Shown in pieces: positions 1 to 9,715 of a DNA stretch of 64,000 nt; position 1 is the stretch's first letter; the number at the start of each line of letters is the position of its first letter. The notes beneath the pieces were generated by a model that ran no database searches, was not told the origin of the DNA, and was given only the letters and a program-made list of their open reading frames with translations. A program made the position numbers and the translations under genes. This DNA comes from Winogradskyella forsetii (GTDB lineage Bacteria > Bacteroidota > Bacteroidia > Flavobacteriales > Flavobacteriaceae). The stretch lies in contig NZ_CP053348.1 in assembly GCF_013394595.1 (NCBI RefSeq), forward strand, positions 2,258,001 to 2,322,000, given 5' to 3'.

Positions 1-2272
1 CTACCACATCAAGCGACCCATTATTGTCAATATCAAAAATGTCTAATTGCTGTGGAAACCTTTCTTCTAAAATTGTAATATATGGACCATAATTGAACTC
101 ATCTCCTGTGATTTCCACTAAATTTTCATGCCATACTAATTCTGAATCTCCAATACTATTAGATCTTCCTGCTAAAATATCTACATCATTATCATTATCG
201 AAATCAATGAAAGCCACATTATCAACAAAGTCATTAGTAGACACAAGAATTTCCTTATCATCAAAAGTTCCTGAACTATTATTATATCTTAATAGATCGA
301 TTTCTCGAATAAGTCCAATATCAGAAACAAAAATAATATCGGTATAATTATCATCTGTTATATCCTGAAGCAGGATTTCTCTAACATAACCATTCTCTGC
401 TATGGTCTGAGAAAATGAAAAATCGCCTAATCCATCGCTATTATTAAACCAAGATATACTATTGTCATCTTCAACAATTACAAGATCTAAATCGCCATCA
501 TCATCAATATCACCCAAAGCTATATCTTTCACAAAATTCAAATTTTCGACTATAGACTGTGCAGGTTCAAAAGTACCATCTCCATTATTTCTATGATAGA
601 AAATAGTTGAAAAATCATTTTCCATTGTACCTACGATATCTAAATCGTAATCACCATCAATGTCTTTAAACGCTAGATATCTGCGAAAGCCCTCATATGC
701 TATTGGTGTACTTTTAGTAAAATTTAAACTACCATTATTAATAAATACATGTAGCCTACCCTCAACTAAAAAATCTTCTTCAGAAACCCAAACGATGATA
801 TCTAAATCCTCATCACCATCAACATCGCTTATAGATAAATCAAGACCGTTTAAGGAATCGTAACTCTGAGTTTGCAATGCACTTGCAATTATCACCTGAC
901 CCTCATTAAAATTTCCCAGACCATCAGTATTCTCAAAAAGAGATAATTTTCCATCATTAGAAACGGATACTATATCTAAATCACCATCTCTATCTAAATC
1001 ACCTTTGTCAAAACTAGCTATTCCATATATCGCTTTGGAAATTAAGTTCTGTTCTCCAAAAGTGCCTTGATCATCTAAATTTTTAAACCAGCCTACTTGA
1101 CGCTCATACAATGATGCAGTGACCACGTCAATTTTAGAGTCGTTATCAATGTCCGTTGCGAAAAATGATTTCAAGCCCACAAGCGATGAGGCTATTATTT
1201 GCTCATCACCAAAATTTCCTGAACCTTGATTTTTATACCAAGTCATTTTATTCGTTGCTTGATAACTATAAGGTGGTCCGGGATTACTTGTGGGATAATA
1301 GCTAAAAAGCAAATCCACTATACTGTCTCCATCCAAATCTTTAAATGCTATATCAATGAAACTGTCTAAATCTGCATTTTCCATATCAGGCAGACTTGTA
1401 ATGGTTGCTCGTGGTCCAAAAACACCTGCTCCATTTGTGTTTTCGTACCATAATACTTCACTGTTAGTACCATTTAATAAAACTGTAACCACATCATTAT
1501 CATTGTCGTTATCAACATCCGCTACGATAATATGCTTACCTGTGGAAGAAGAATCTAAATTCTGCGTAAGTGTTACTGTATTATTAGAGTTATGTATATA
1601 AAAATCAAGATTATCTTGATAATCTACAACCAGATCCATAAGATTATCTCCATTGAAATCTGAAAAAGCATAACCATGGTAATTTATAGTAGATGGAATG
1701 GTTAGTAATGTATGGTCAACAAAATTAGCATTACCATCAATGTTCTCCATCCATCCTATGTTTTCATAATCTGAATACGTAATATCTATATCTCCATCAT
1801 TATCTACATCTAAAAGATTAACCTTAACTTTTGTTATTTCATTTATAGTTTTTAAAGTTTGACTTTCGGAAAAATTTCCCAAACCATCTAAATTTTCTAT
1901 CCAAACCATAATTACGGAATGGACAACATCCGGATTTCTCTTATAATAAACTAAATCTATATCACCATCACCATCAACATCTGCAGCGTCAATATCTAAT
2001 TCTATATTGAAAACAGTACTTACCCATTCTAACATTGTCGACTCATCAAAAGTTCCCTGAGCGGCTAAATTCTTGTACCATTGTACTCTTCTTCCTAAAG
2101 AAATCACATCCTTAAAGCCATCACCATCTAAATCTGCAGCAATCACTTTAGATAATTTTTCTAAGCCTAAATCAGTTGTTTGACCAATTATAACATTTTC
2201 TGTAAGATTTACTTGTGCGTAACTAAAGGTGCTAATTAAAAATAGTACCATGAATATTAATCTTGCTTTCAT
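1..2272 (-). CDS. FG-GAP/VCBS-repeat secreted protein, 3' end outside window
   Basis: No stop codon is met before the left edge, so about 757 N-terminal residues are visible. The ATG at 2272 opens a signal peptide (MKARLIFMVLFLISTFSYAQ). After it come repeated units of roughly 45-50 residues built on D-x-D-x-D-G-D-x-D-loops (for example DIDDDGDLDLVIVED and DVDNDNDNDVVTV), each followed by a W-[YF]-x-N motif. These are FG-GAP/VCBS repeats, which bind calcium and form beta-propeller blades in extracellular proteins. By analogy with the next two genes it should end in a T9SS sorting domain, but that part is not in the window. It lies 3' of a terminator (2386-2416) and a decayed hydrolase fragment, so it probably has its own promoter. 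The exact ligand is unknown. Confidence 0.9.
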   Translation of the reverse strand, partial: MKARLIFMVLFLISTFSYAQVNLTENVIIGQTTDLGLEKLSKVIAADLDGDGFKDVISLGRRVQWYKNLAAQGTFDESTMLEWVSTVFNIELDIDAADVDGDGDIDLVYYKRNPDVVHSVIMVWIENLDGLGNFSESQTLKTINEITKVKVNLLDVDNDGDIDITYSDYENIGWMENIDGNANFVDHTLLTIPSTINYHGYAFSDFNGDNLMDLVVDYQDNLDFYIHNSNNTVTLTQNLDSSSTGKHIIVADVDNDNDNDVVTVLLNGTNSEVLWYENTNGAGVFGPRATITSLPDMENADLDSFIDIAFKDLDGDSIVDLLFSYYPTSNPGPPYSYQATNKMTWYKNQGSGNFGDEQIIASSLVGLKSFFATDIDNDSKIDVVTASLYERQVGWFKNLDDQGTFGEQNLISKAIYGIASFDKGDLDRDGDLDIVSVSNDGKLSLFENTDGLGNFNEGQVIIASALQTQSYDSLNGLDLSISDVDGDEDLDIIVWVSEEDFLVEGRLHVFINNGSLNFTKSTPIAYEGFRRYLAFKDIDGDYDLDIVGTMENDFSTIFYHRNNGDGTFEPAQSIVENLNFVKDIALGDIDDDGDLDLVIVEDDNSISWFNNSDGLGDFSFSQTIAENGYVREILLQDITDDNYTDIIFVSDIGLIREIDLLRYNNSSGTFDDKEILVSTNDFVDNVAFIDFDNDNDVDILAGRSNSIGDSELVWHENLVEITGDEFNYGPYITILEERFPQQLDIFDIDNNGSLDVV

Positions 2273-2312
2273 AGAGGTTTTGATAAGTATCAAAACTAAT
2301 ATAATTATAAGC

Positions 2313-2370
2313 TATGACAAACCTTAAAGCACGCAGTTCATTACAATAAACCTTCCGTTTATCGATAAAT
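2313..2370 (-). pseudogene. Decayed copy of the hydrolase 3' end
   Basis: These 58 bases match 9734-9791, the last part of the YheT-like hydrolase gene, without gaps, at about 45 of 58 positions by eye. Read in the matching frame they give FIDKRKVYCNELRALRFVI, against FIDKGNVYYNERRALEFVR in the intact gene. The fragment sits about 40 bases before the start of the first FG-GAP gene. The intact hydrolase 3' end sits 24 bases before the third FG-GAP gene, in the same orientation. This indicates that the hydrolase/FG-GAP junction was once duplicated as a unit and the hydrolase copy then decayed. Confidence 0.75.
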
Positions 2371-2385
2371 CTTTCTTAAAACAAA

Positions 2386-2416
2386 AAACCTTTCAAAATA
2401 TGATCTTGAAAGGTTT
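2386..2416 (-). terminator. Rho-independent terminator after the second FG-GAP gene
   Basis: Eleven-base inverted repeat AAACCTTTCAA / TTGAAAGGTTT with a 9-base loop. Read on the minus strand it is followed by a T-rich tract. It lies 40 bases past the stop of the gene at 2457-6026. Confidence 0.75.
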
Positions 2417-2426
2417 ATCTTAATAT

Positions 2427-2455
2427 GAGATTCTTCGCTATACTCTGAATGACAG
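2427..2455. repeat. Dispersed repeat, TTCTTCGCT...CTCTGAATGACA family (copy 1)
   Basis: This 29-base stretch matches the one inside tilS at 13050-13078 at 26 of 29 positions. It starts directly after the stop codon of the second FG-GAP gene. Read on the minus strand the family can encode peptides such as CHSE-SEES, known from many Bacteroidota proteins. Confidence 0.7.
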
Positions 2456-2456
2456 T

Positions 2457-5400
2457 TTAATTTTTTATAAACTTTTTAGTTGATTTTGATTCGCCAGATT
2501 GTATTTCCAAGAAATACACACCTTTGGTTAAAGTTGAAACATCTAAGGTATATTCTGAATTCGATAATTGAATGTCATTCAAGACTCTGCCTTTAATATC
2601 AACTATCGTTAACTTATCAATGATCTTTTGAGATGTAATTTTTAGTTGGTCTTTTGCAGGATTTGGAAATAATTGAATGGATTGCGCATTAAATTCACCA
2701 ACGCTTAGTGGTTCAACTATTTCTGTGTTCACCGTGTTGGTTGTGATTGGCGGATTAAAATCAAAGAATATATCTGCTGTGCCACTGATAATATCGCCTA
2801 CTTCCACATCGCTTTTTGGTTTTATTTTGAAGGCGATATAACCATGAGAGTTAGGCTCGTCTGTTGTGCTATCTGCTAAGTTGATGTTATTGAATATAAA
2901 ACTCACATCAGTTTCATCGACTATTTCCACGCGACCTGTATGACTTAAACTCTCCAATTGCATAGTAGTCCAATCGAGTTTATCATCCAAAATATGTTCA
3001 ACTCTTACATTTATAGCACTTGCGGTTCCTGTATTTTGAAAACGAATTAGATAATGTAGATATTTATCCGCTTCTTCAATAGTGATTTCTTCGCCTTCTA
3101 ATACTGTGATATCGTTGGGATCGTAGGAACCTATGACCGTTTGCTCTAAAGTGAATACATTGTCTTCTTCTGTTTCGTCTCCCGAAACTGGATTTACAGT
3201 TGCTGTTGCCACAAGTATATCATCAATGTTTGTGATTGGCGGTGCAAACACATTAAAATCTAAATCTATGGTTTTAACTTCGAAAGGATTTAGGTCGGTA
3301 AAATTAAAGGTGACGGTGGTTGTCGTTTGGGAGGCTTCAGTTTCTGTGGCGGATAGAAAGTTCATCTTTGACCCATCGAACTGAAAAGTGATCGTTCCGC
3401 TTAATTGTGTTGTGCCACTATTTTTATAAACGATACGATACCTCGTATCAAAACCTGGTCTTGGTTCATTTAGCGTTGGATAAAAACTAACCTTTAAATC
3501 ATTGATAGCTGCTATGGGTTCTATACAGAAATCGACAGTATCTGTATTTCCTAAACCCATAAAATTAGATTGAAACGTAGTTGGACTTGACACATAGTAA
3601 TTGGGTAATTGCGATGTGATTTGCGTATCAATAACACCTTCCTCTGTAGTAAAAATCCTGAATTGTCCGTTTTCTTGAGTAAAAGCAGCTTGAGATGCGG
3701 TTCCGCTTGAAGCAATCACCATAATGCTACTTAACAAATCATCCGTAACAGTACAACCATCACCTAACAAATCAAAACGAACAGTCCCATTTATTTCATT
3801 GACGAGTGTCGATCCCATATTGTTGTACCAGATAATTTGGTCGCTCAGATTGTTTATAGTAACAATGTCTAGGTTATTATCTTGGTTGATATCATCTATA
3901 AAAAGATCGTACTGAAAAGCACTCCCGTTTGTTGTTCCAACAATTTGTTGGCTATTACTGAAATCGCCTAGCCCATTTGTATTTTCATACCATGCAATTA
4001 TACCAACTCCCGAACTTTCATAAGATGACGAAACCACATCGATATCTCCATCGCTATCAACGTCGTAAGCATCTACGTCTTGTGAATTTGAGACAATGGT
4101 AGATATATTTTGAACCGTCCCAAAAGTTCCCACACCATTGATATTTTGAAACCAAGCCACATAATCTGTACCAGATAAAACATCACCTGTAAATATAATA
4201 TCGTTATTTCCGTCACTATTTAAATCGGCAATCTTAACACCAAGACCATCAAAGGAAGCATCTAACTGTTGTCTCGACCCGAAAACACCTTGACCATCCA
4301 GATTCAAATAATATAAGATACCAGCATTGGACGCCACAGCCAAATCTAAATCATTGTCACTATCCAGATCCCCAAAATCCAACGCGAACATCGTGAAATT
4401 GTTAATGGAATCTATTTCAGATTTGATAAAAGCTCCTAAAGCATCCGTGTTTTCGTACCACGTAATTTTCCCTCTTCCTATGGCAAAAACATCCATATCT
4501 CCATCATTATCAATATCTATAACATATACCTTTGATACTGAATCCATAGCATCATCAATAGTTTGTGGAGATCCAAAATTAGCCAGACCGTCTGTGTTTT
4601 CGAACCAAACAATATAATTGTCCAAGGAAGATGCTGCAACGACATCATTATCTCCATCACCGTCTATATCGGCTGCAAAAATTCCGCTTGCACCATTAAT
4701 AGTTTCGGATATGATAAGTTGTGTATCATCAAAATCCCCTTGGCCATCTTTATTCTCATACCAAGCGATTTTATCGTCCCAATGTGATGCCGAAAGAAGA
4801 TCACTATCACCATCACCATCTAAATCACCTGCAAATACAGTTTTACCTCCATCAATATTCTTTGTTATGGTGTAAGGTGAAAAGTTACCAAGACCGTCTA
4901 TATTGTTGTACCATTTAATATTATTATCATTGCTGGTTATAGTTGTAAAATCTAAATCTCCATCGCCATCAATATCCGCAGGTCTTAGACTGCGTACTCC
5001 ACCGAGAAACGTATCTACAAAAATTTCACTAGTAAAATTACCCGAACCTATATTTTGAAACCAGTTAATTTCATTATCATTGATTGATGCTGCGATAACA
5101 TCCAATTTTCCATCACCATCAAAATCAGCAATACTCACTTTTGTTACGGACTCTACTGTATCTGATAATACGTTTTCAACACTAAAGGTGCCCAAGCCAT
5201 CTGTATTCTCATACCATACCACTTTATTTTCTGATTGAATAGCAGCTGCTACATCTATGTCACCATCGCCATCTAAGTCTCCTGCATGCACTGAGGATAT
5301 AGAATTTGTGGTCAATGCTATGGTTTTTCTACTGCTAAACAATCCTGATCCAGTTTCGTTTTCGTACCAAGAAACGCCTTTAGTTCCACCATCAATATTC

Positions 5401-6026
5401 CAAGCAGAAACAACATCCAAATCGCCATCACCATCAACATCTACCACCTGAAAGTTTGGAATACTCGATACATTGTTTTCAACATTTAGTGTCCCAGCAA
5501 AGGTGCCTATTCCGTCTGTATTCCTAGACCATTTCATTTTACCATCTGTAGTAGAAGACCAAACTATATCTAAATCTCCATCGCCATCAATATCGTGCGC
5601 ACTAACGGCTCTGACCTCATAGGCAGAAATATATTGCTTTAATACAAAATTTCCACTGCCATCGGTGTTTTCATACCAAATCACATGCTCTCCACCACTA
5701 GCAGCAGCGAACACATCCAAATCGCCATCGCCATCTAAATCTGCTGCAGAAACATTCCACGGATTATCAATATCTGTAGAAATATCGTGTTGTGTGAAAT
5801 CAGTGCCTGTACCATCTAAATTCTCTAACCATAAAAGTCTATCGCCACTGTACGTAGAAGTTAATAAATCCAGATCGCCATCGCCATCCAAATCCGCCGC
5901 AAACGTATCGAAAGGAGACTCAATAGAAAGTGATCTATCTATAACGATATTAGGTGTAAATTCAACCTGAGCAGTTGTGAAAAGTGCACAGCAAAGCGCG
6001 GCAATTAAAGGTAGATTTGTTTTCAT
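2457..6026 (-). CDS. FG-GAP/VCBS-repeat T9SS-secreted protein (1189 aa)
   Basis: The protein opens with a signal peptide (MKTNLPLIAALCCALFTTAQ). About 15 tandem FG-GAP/VCBS units with DLDGDGDLD-type calcium loops and WYENTDG-type strands follow, up to about residue 730. A small beta domain then leads into a C-terminal cassette: a CARDB/DUF11-like segment, the GSYDPNDI domain (seen in many Bacteroidota surface proteins, DUF7619 as I recall) and a T9SS type A sorting tail (LFPNPAKDQLKI ... GVYFLEI ... KKFIKN). Export across the outer membrane by T9SS and an adhesive or scaffolding role are inferred. The DNA for the last 265 or so residues is nearly identical to the next paralogue. A possible -7 element (TATTTTTG, 6045-6052) lies just upstream, and terminators lie on both sides, so it is probably monocistronic. 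Confidence 0.93.
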   Translation of the reverse strand: MKTNLPLIAALCCALFTTAQVEFTPNIVIDRSLSIESPFDTFAADLDGDGDLDLLTSTYSGDRLLWLENLDGTGTDFTQHDISTDIDNPWNVSAADLDGDGDLDVFAAASGGEHVIWYENTDGSGNFVLKQYISAYEVRAVSAHDIDGDGDLDIVWSSTTDGKMKWSRNTDGIGTFAGTLNVENNVSSIPNFQVVDVDGDGDLDVVSAWNIDGGTKGVSWYENETGSGLFSSRKTIALTTNSISSVHAGDLDGDGDIDVAAAIQSENKVVWYENTDGLGTFSVENVLSDTVESVTKVSIADFDGDGKLDVIAASINDNEINWFQNIGSGNFTSEIFVDTFLGGVRSLRPADIDGDGDLDFTTITSNDNNIKWYNNIDGLGNFSPYTITKNIDGGKTVFAGDLDGDGDSDLLSASHWDDKIAWYENKDGQGDFDDTQLIISETINGASGIFAADIDGDGDNDVVAASSLDNYIVWFENTDGLANFGSPQTIDDAMDSVSKVYVIDIDNDGDMDVFAIGRGKITWYENTDALGAFIKSEIDSINNFTMFALDFGDLDSDNDLDLAVASNAGILYYLNLDGQGVFGSRQQLDASFDGLGVKIADLNSDGNNDIIFTGDVLSGTDYVAWFQNINGVGTFGTVQNISTIVSNSQDVDAYDVDSDGDIDVVSSSYESSGVGIIAWYENTNGLGDFSNSQQIVGTTNGSAFQYDLFIDDINQDNNLDIVTINNLSDQIIWYNNMGSTLVNEINGTVRFDLLGDGCTVTDDLLSSIMVIASSGTASQAAFTQENGQFRIFTTEEGVIDTQITSQLPNYYVSSPTTFQSNFMGLGNTDTVDFCIEPIAAINDLKVSFYPTLNEPRPGFDTRYRIVYKNSGTTQLSGTITFQFDGSKMNFLSATETEASQTTTTVTFNFTDLNPFEVKTIDLDFNVFAPPITNIDDILVATATVNPVSGDETEEDNVFTLEQTVIGSYDPNDITVLEGEEITIEEADKYLHYLIRFQNTGTASAINVRVEHILDDKLDWTTMQLESLSHTGRVEIVDETDVSFIFNNINLADSTTDEPNSHGYIAFKIKPKSDVEVGDIISGTADIFFDFNPPITTNTVNTEIVEPLSVGEFNAQSIQLFPNPAKDQLKITSQKIIDKLTIVDIKGRVLNDIQLSNSEYTLDVSTLTKGVYFLEIQSGESKSTKKFIKN

Positions 6027-6044
6027 AACCTATTATTTTTAGGG

Positions 6045-6052
6045 CAAAAATA
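6045..6052 (-). promoter_or_regulatory. Possible -7 element for the second FG-GAP gene
   Basis: TATTTTTG fits the Bacteroidota -7 consensus TAnnTTTG and lies 18 bases before the ATG. No clear TTTG -33 element is seen at the usual spacing, so confidence is limited. Confidence 0.4.
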
Positions 6053-6090
6053 AGTAATTATGCCTAAAAAACATGTTAAATATTCATAAC

Positions 6091-6128
6091 GCAAAAGAGT
6101 GCTTATTGTATTTTAAGCACTCTTTTGC
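6091..6128 (-). terminator. Strong hairpin after the third FG-GAP gene
   Basis: A perfect 15-base stem (GCAAAAGAGTGCTTA and its complement) with an 8-base loop. It lies 27 bases past the stop of the gene at 6155-9691 and separates the two large paralogues into different transcripts. Confidence 0.75.
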
Positions 6129-6154
6129 GCAACGTTTATATCTGAATAAACAGA

Positions 6155-9100
6155 CTAGTTTTTAATGAATTTTTTAGTTGATTTTGAAGCGCCAGATTGT
6201 ATTTCCAAGAAATACACACCTTTGGTTAAACTTGAAACATCCAAGGTATATTCTGAAATAGATAATTGAATGTCATTCAACACTCTCCCATTAATATCAA
6301 CTATCGTTAACTTATCCATAATCTTGTGAGATGTAATTTTTAGTTGGTCTTTTGCAGGATTTGGAAATAATTGAATGGATTGTGCATTAAATTCAACAAT
6401 ACTCAATGGCGCAACGATTTCTGTGTTTACCGTGTTTGTTGTGATTGGCGGATTAAAATCGAAGAATATATCTGCTGTGCCACTGATAATGTCACCTACT
6501 TCCACATCGCTTTTTGGTTTTATTTTGAAGGCGATATAACCATGAGAGTTAGGCTCGTCTGTTGTGGTATCTGGTAAGTTGATGTTATTGAATATAAAAC
6601 TCACATCAGTTTCATCGGTTATTTCCACACGACCTGTATGACTTAAATTTTCCAATTGCATGGTAGTCCAATCTAGTTTGCTATCCAATATATGTTCAAC
6701 TCTCACATTAATGGCACTTGCAGTACCTGTATTTTGAAAACGAATTAGATAATGTAAATAGTTATCGGCTTCTTCAATAGTGATTTCTTCGCCTTCTAAA
6801 ACTGCGATATCGTTGGGATCGTAGGAACCTATGACCGTTTGCTCTAAAGTGAATACATTGTCTTCTTCTGTTTCGTCTCCGGAAACTGGATTTACAGTTG
6901 CTGTTGCCACAAGTATATCATCAATGTTTGTGATTGGCGGTGCAGATACGTTGAATTCTAAATCTATGGTTCTCGTTTCAAAAGGATTGAGGTCTGTGAA
7001 ATTGAAGGTTAATGAGTTTGCTGATTGTGAGCTTATGGTTTCACTTGCGTTTAAGAAGTTTATTTTTGAATCATTGAACTCAAACGAAACAGAACCACTT
7101 AGTTGGGTTGTGCCGATGTTGTTGTACACTAATTGGTATGTGGTGTTGAAGCCTGGTCTTGGGTTGTTGAAGGACGAATATACACTAATAGTTAAATCAT
7201 TAGCAACACCTATGGGTTCTATACAAAAATTTGCTACATCTGAATTTCCTATATCAATGAAACTTGTTGAATGAGAAACGGGATTCGAATCAAAATAAGA
7301 AGGTAAGTTAATTATTGTAGTTATATAATCACCCGTATCCGTTGATATGTAATAATTACCGTATTGTCGAGTTACTGTAGAAAAAGCATTTATTCCATTA
7401 TCTGAGGATAAAATTAGATTCTCTAATGCTATGTCATTATTATCACAGCCATCAGAATTCAAATCCATATTTACTGTTCCATTTATTTCGTTTCCTAAAT
7501 ACCCTAAATTTTCATGCCAAGCTATTGTATTATCATTCAATGATGCAGAAAGTATATCGATATCACCGTCATTATCTATATCTATTGCATAGACTGACAA
7601 TGTGCCATCGGCGTTTGAAGTAATTATCTGTTGAGGTCCAAAAGTTCCTTCACCATCTATATTTTCAAACCAAGCTATTTTATCATCAAGTTGTGATGCA
7701 GAAATCACATCAAAATCACCATCATTATCAATATCTTCTGCATATACTGATGCTGCAGAATCAGCTCCAACGGTGATTACTTGCTGTGCACCGAAATTTC
7801 CTAATCCATCAATGTTTTCATACCATGCTATTTTATCATCGTTTGATGAAGCCGAAAGCACATCCATATCTCCATCATTATCAATATCTATTGCATAAAC
7901 GCATAATGCATTAACCGAATTTGAAGTAATTACCTGTTGAGGTCCGAAAACTCCCATTCCATTAGTGTTTTCATACCATGCTATTTTATCATCGAATCTT
8001 GATGCCGATAACACATCCATATCTCCATCATTATCTATATCTATAGCATAAACTGATGATGGACCACTAACCTCTTCACTAATTTCGTGTTGAAGCCCAA
8101 AATCTCCAAGACCATTTACGTTTTCATACCATACTATCTTATTAAACGAAAATGACAACACATCCATATCCCCATCATTATCTAAATCATCGGCATAGAC
8201 AGATAACGGATCTATGGCATTAGAAACTAATTGTTTAGAACTAAAAAAACCTTGCCCGTCAATGTTTTCAAACCATACTATTTCATTGTTTCCTGGAGAC
8301 GTAGAAAGTACATCAACATCTCCGTCACCATCTAAATCTTCTGCATAAACAGCAGCTGCAGCATCCACATCGATAGAAATTACTTTTTGTCCATCAAAAC
8401 TTCCATTTACGTTTTCGAACCATGCAACTTTATCATCATTGAAGGAAGCAGAAAGCACATCCATATCTCCATCACCATCTATATCTGTTGAGTAAATGGA
8501 TTTTGGACTATCAACAATTATTGGCATTAATATTCTAACTCCAAAGTTGCCTTGTCCATCAATATTTTTATACCATGCAATCACATCTTCATCTATAGAA
8601 GCAGAGACTAAATCTACGTATCCATCACTATCCATATCTGCTGCAAATGCATTTCTAACACCAGTAGTGTTGCTTATTAAAACTTGATTACTAAACGTGC
8701 CTTGTCCATCAATGTTTTCACACCAGCCGACATTATTACTCCCACTATCATTTGACCATAATACATCCATATCTCCATCACTATCTATATCTTTAGCAAT
8801 TACTGAAAAAGAAAAAGAAGAGGAGGCTAAAGTTTGACCAGCATCAAAGTTACCATTACCATCAAGGTTTTCAAACCATTTTATACCACTATATCTCGAA
8901 GTTGCCAAAACATCCTGATCCCCATCACCATCTAAATCTTCGGAAAAGACTGAATAAGCCCAGCCAAAATTCGAGACTATTATTTGTTCTGAACTAAAGT
9001 TGCCTAAACCATCAATATTTTCATACCAAGCTATTTTATCATCATTTGCAGATGCGGATAATACATCCATATCACCATCTCCGTCAATATCTTTAGCATA

Positions 9101-9691
9101 TACTGAATTAGCATAATCGGCATTAATAGAAATTATTTGCTGAGGACCAAAAGTTCCTTGGCCATCAATATTTTCATACCAAGCAATTTTATCATCAAAC
9201 CATGATGCAGATAATACATCCATATCACCATCATTATCGAGATCCTCAGAGTATACTGAATTTGCACCAAAAACATTTAATGTAATTATCTGTTGAGCAC
9301 CGAATGTTCCTTGACCATCGATATTTTCGTACCACGCAATTTTATTAACTCCACTAGAAGCAGATAACACATCAATATCGCCATCTCCATCAATATCACT
9401 AGCATGCACTGAGGTGGAATTATAAATATCATTACTAAGGTTCGAAACTTCCGTTGTAATTACCTTCAAAGAAGTAAAATTATCCGAACTGTCCAAGTTC
9501 TCATGCCATCCAATGACATTTCGGTTATTAGAAATAATATCCATGTCGCCATCACCATCTAAATCCTCTATATATGTAGAATGCAATTCATTTATATTAT
9601 TGTTAATTATAATATTTTCCTCAAACCCAATCTGCCCAAAACCAAATTGCAAACAAAAAACCAAAATAACAATAACGTGAAACTGCTTCAT
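6155..9691 (-). CDS. FG-GAP/VCBS-repeat T9SS-secreted protein (1178 aa)
   Basis: Signal peptide at residues 1-19 (ends FGFGQ). About 14 very regular units of about 48 residues follow, each carrying a loop such as DIDNDGDMDVLSAS and a strand such as DDKIAWYENIDG, ending near residue 720. The C-terminal cassette is the same as in the preceding paralogue: CARDB-like segment, GSYDPNDI domain and T9SS type A tail ending KKFIKN. The units are more alike here than in the other two paralogues, pointing to recent unit amplification. The gene starts 24 bases after the YheT-like hydrolase stop on the same strand, so the two may be co-transcribed. Cell-surface or secreted location is well supported. The function is not known. 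Confidence 0.93.
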   Translation of the reverse strand: MKQFHVIVILVFCLQFGFGQIGFEENIIINNNINELHSTYIEDLDGDGDMDIISNNRNVIGWHENLDSSDNFTSLKVITTEVSNLSNDIYNSTSVHASDIDGDGDIDVLSASSGVNKIAWYENIDGQGTFGAQQIITLNVFGANSVYSEDLDNDGDMDVLSASWFDDKIAWYENIDGQGTFGPQQIISINADYANSVYAKDIDGDGDMDVLSASANDDKIAWYENIDGLGNFSSEQIIVSNFGWAYSVFSEDLDGDGDQDVLATSRYSGIKWFENLDGNGNFDAGQTLASSSFSFSVIAKDIDSDGDMDVLWSNDSGSNNVGWCENIDGQGTFSNQVLISNTTGVRNAFAADMDSDGYVDLVSASIDEDVIAWYKNIDGQGNFGVRILMPIIVDSPKSIYSTDIDGDGDMDVLSASFNDDKVAWFENVNGSFDGQKVISIDVDAAAAVYAEDLDGDGDVDVLSTSPGNNEIVWFENIDGQGFFSSKQLVSNAIDPLSVYADDLDNDGDMDVLSFSFNKIVWYENVNGLGDFGLQHEISEEVSGPSSVYAIDIDNDGDMDVLSASRFDDKIAWYENTNGMGVFGPQQVITSNSVNALCVYAIDIDNDGDMDVLSASSNDDKIAWYENIDGLGNFGAQQVITVGADSAASVYAEDIDNDGDFDVISASQLDDKIAWFENIDGEGTFGPQQIITSNADGTLSVYAIDIDNDGDIDILSASLNDNTIAWHENLGYLGNEINGTVNMDLNSDGCDNNDIALENLILSSDNGINAFSTVTRQYGNYYISTDTGDYITTIINLPSYFDSNPVSHSTSFIDIGNSDVANFCIEPIGVANDLTISVYSSFNNPRPGFNTTYQLVYNNIGTTQLSGSVSFEFNDSKINFLNASETISSQSANSLTFNFTDLNPFETRTIDLEFNVSAPPITNIDDILVATATVNPVSGDETEEDNVFTLEQTVIGSYDPNDIAVLEGEEITIEEADNYLHYLIRFQNTGTASAINVRVEHILDSKLDWTTMQLENLSHTGRVEITDETDVSFIFNNINLPDTTTDEPNSHGYIAFKIKPKSDVEVGDIISGTADIFFDFNPPITTNTVNTEIVAPLSIVEFNAQSIQLFPNPAKDQLKITSHKIMDKLTIVDINGRVLNDIQLSISEYTLDVSSLTKGVYFLEIQSGASKSTKKFIKN

Positions 9692-9715
9692 ATCTGTAAA
9701 TTTAAAATCGCCAAA

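Noticed and set aside
2457..9691. Many plus-strand open frames opposite the FG-GAP genes
   Set aside because: They are antisense shadows: the Asp/Gly-rich repeats on the minus strand leave stop-poor Ser/Pro-rich frames on the plus strand.
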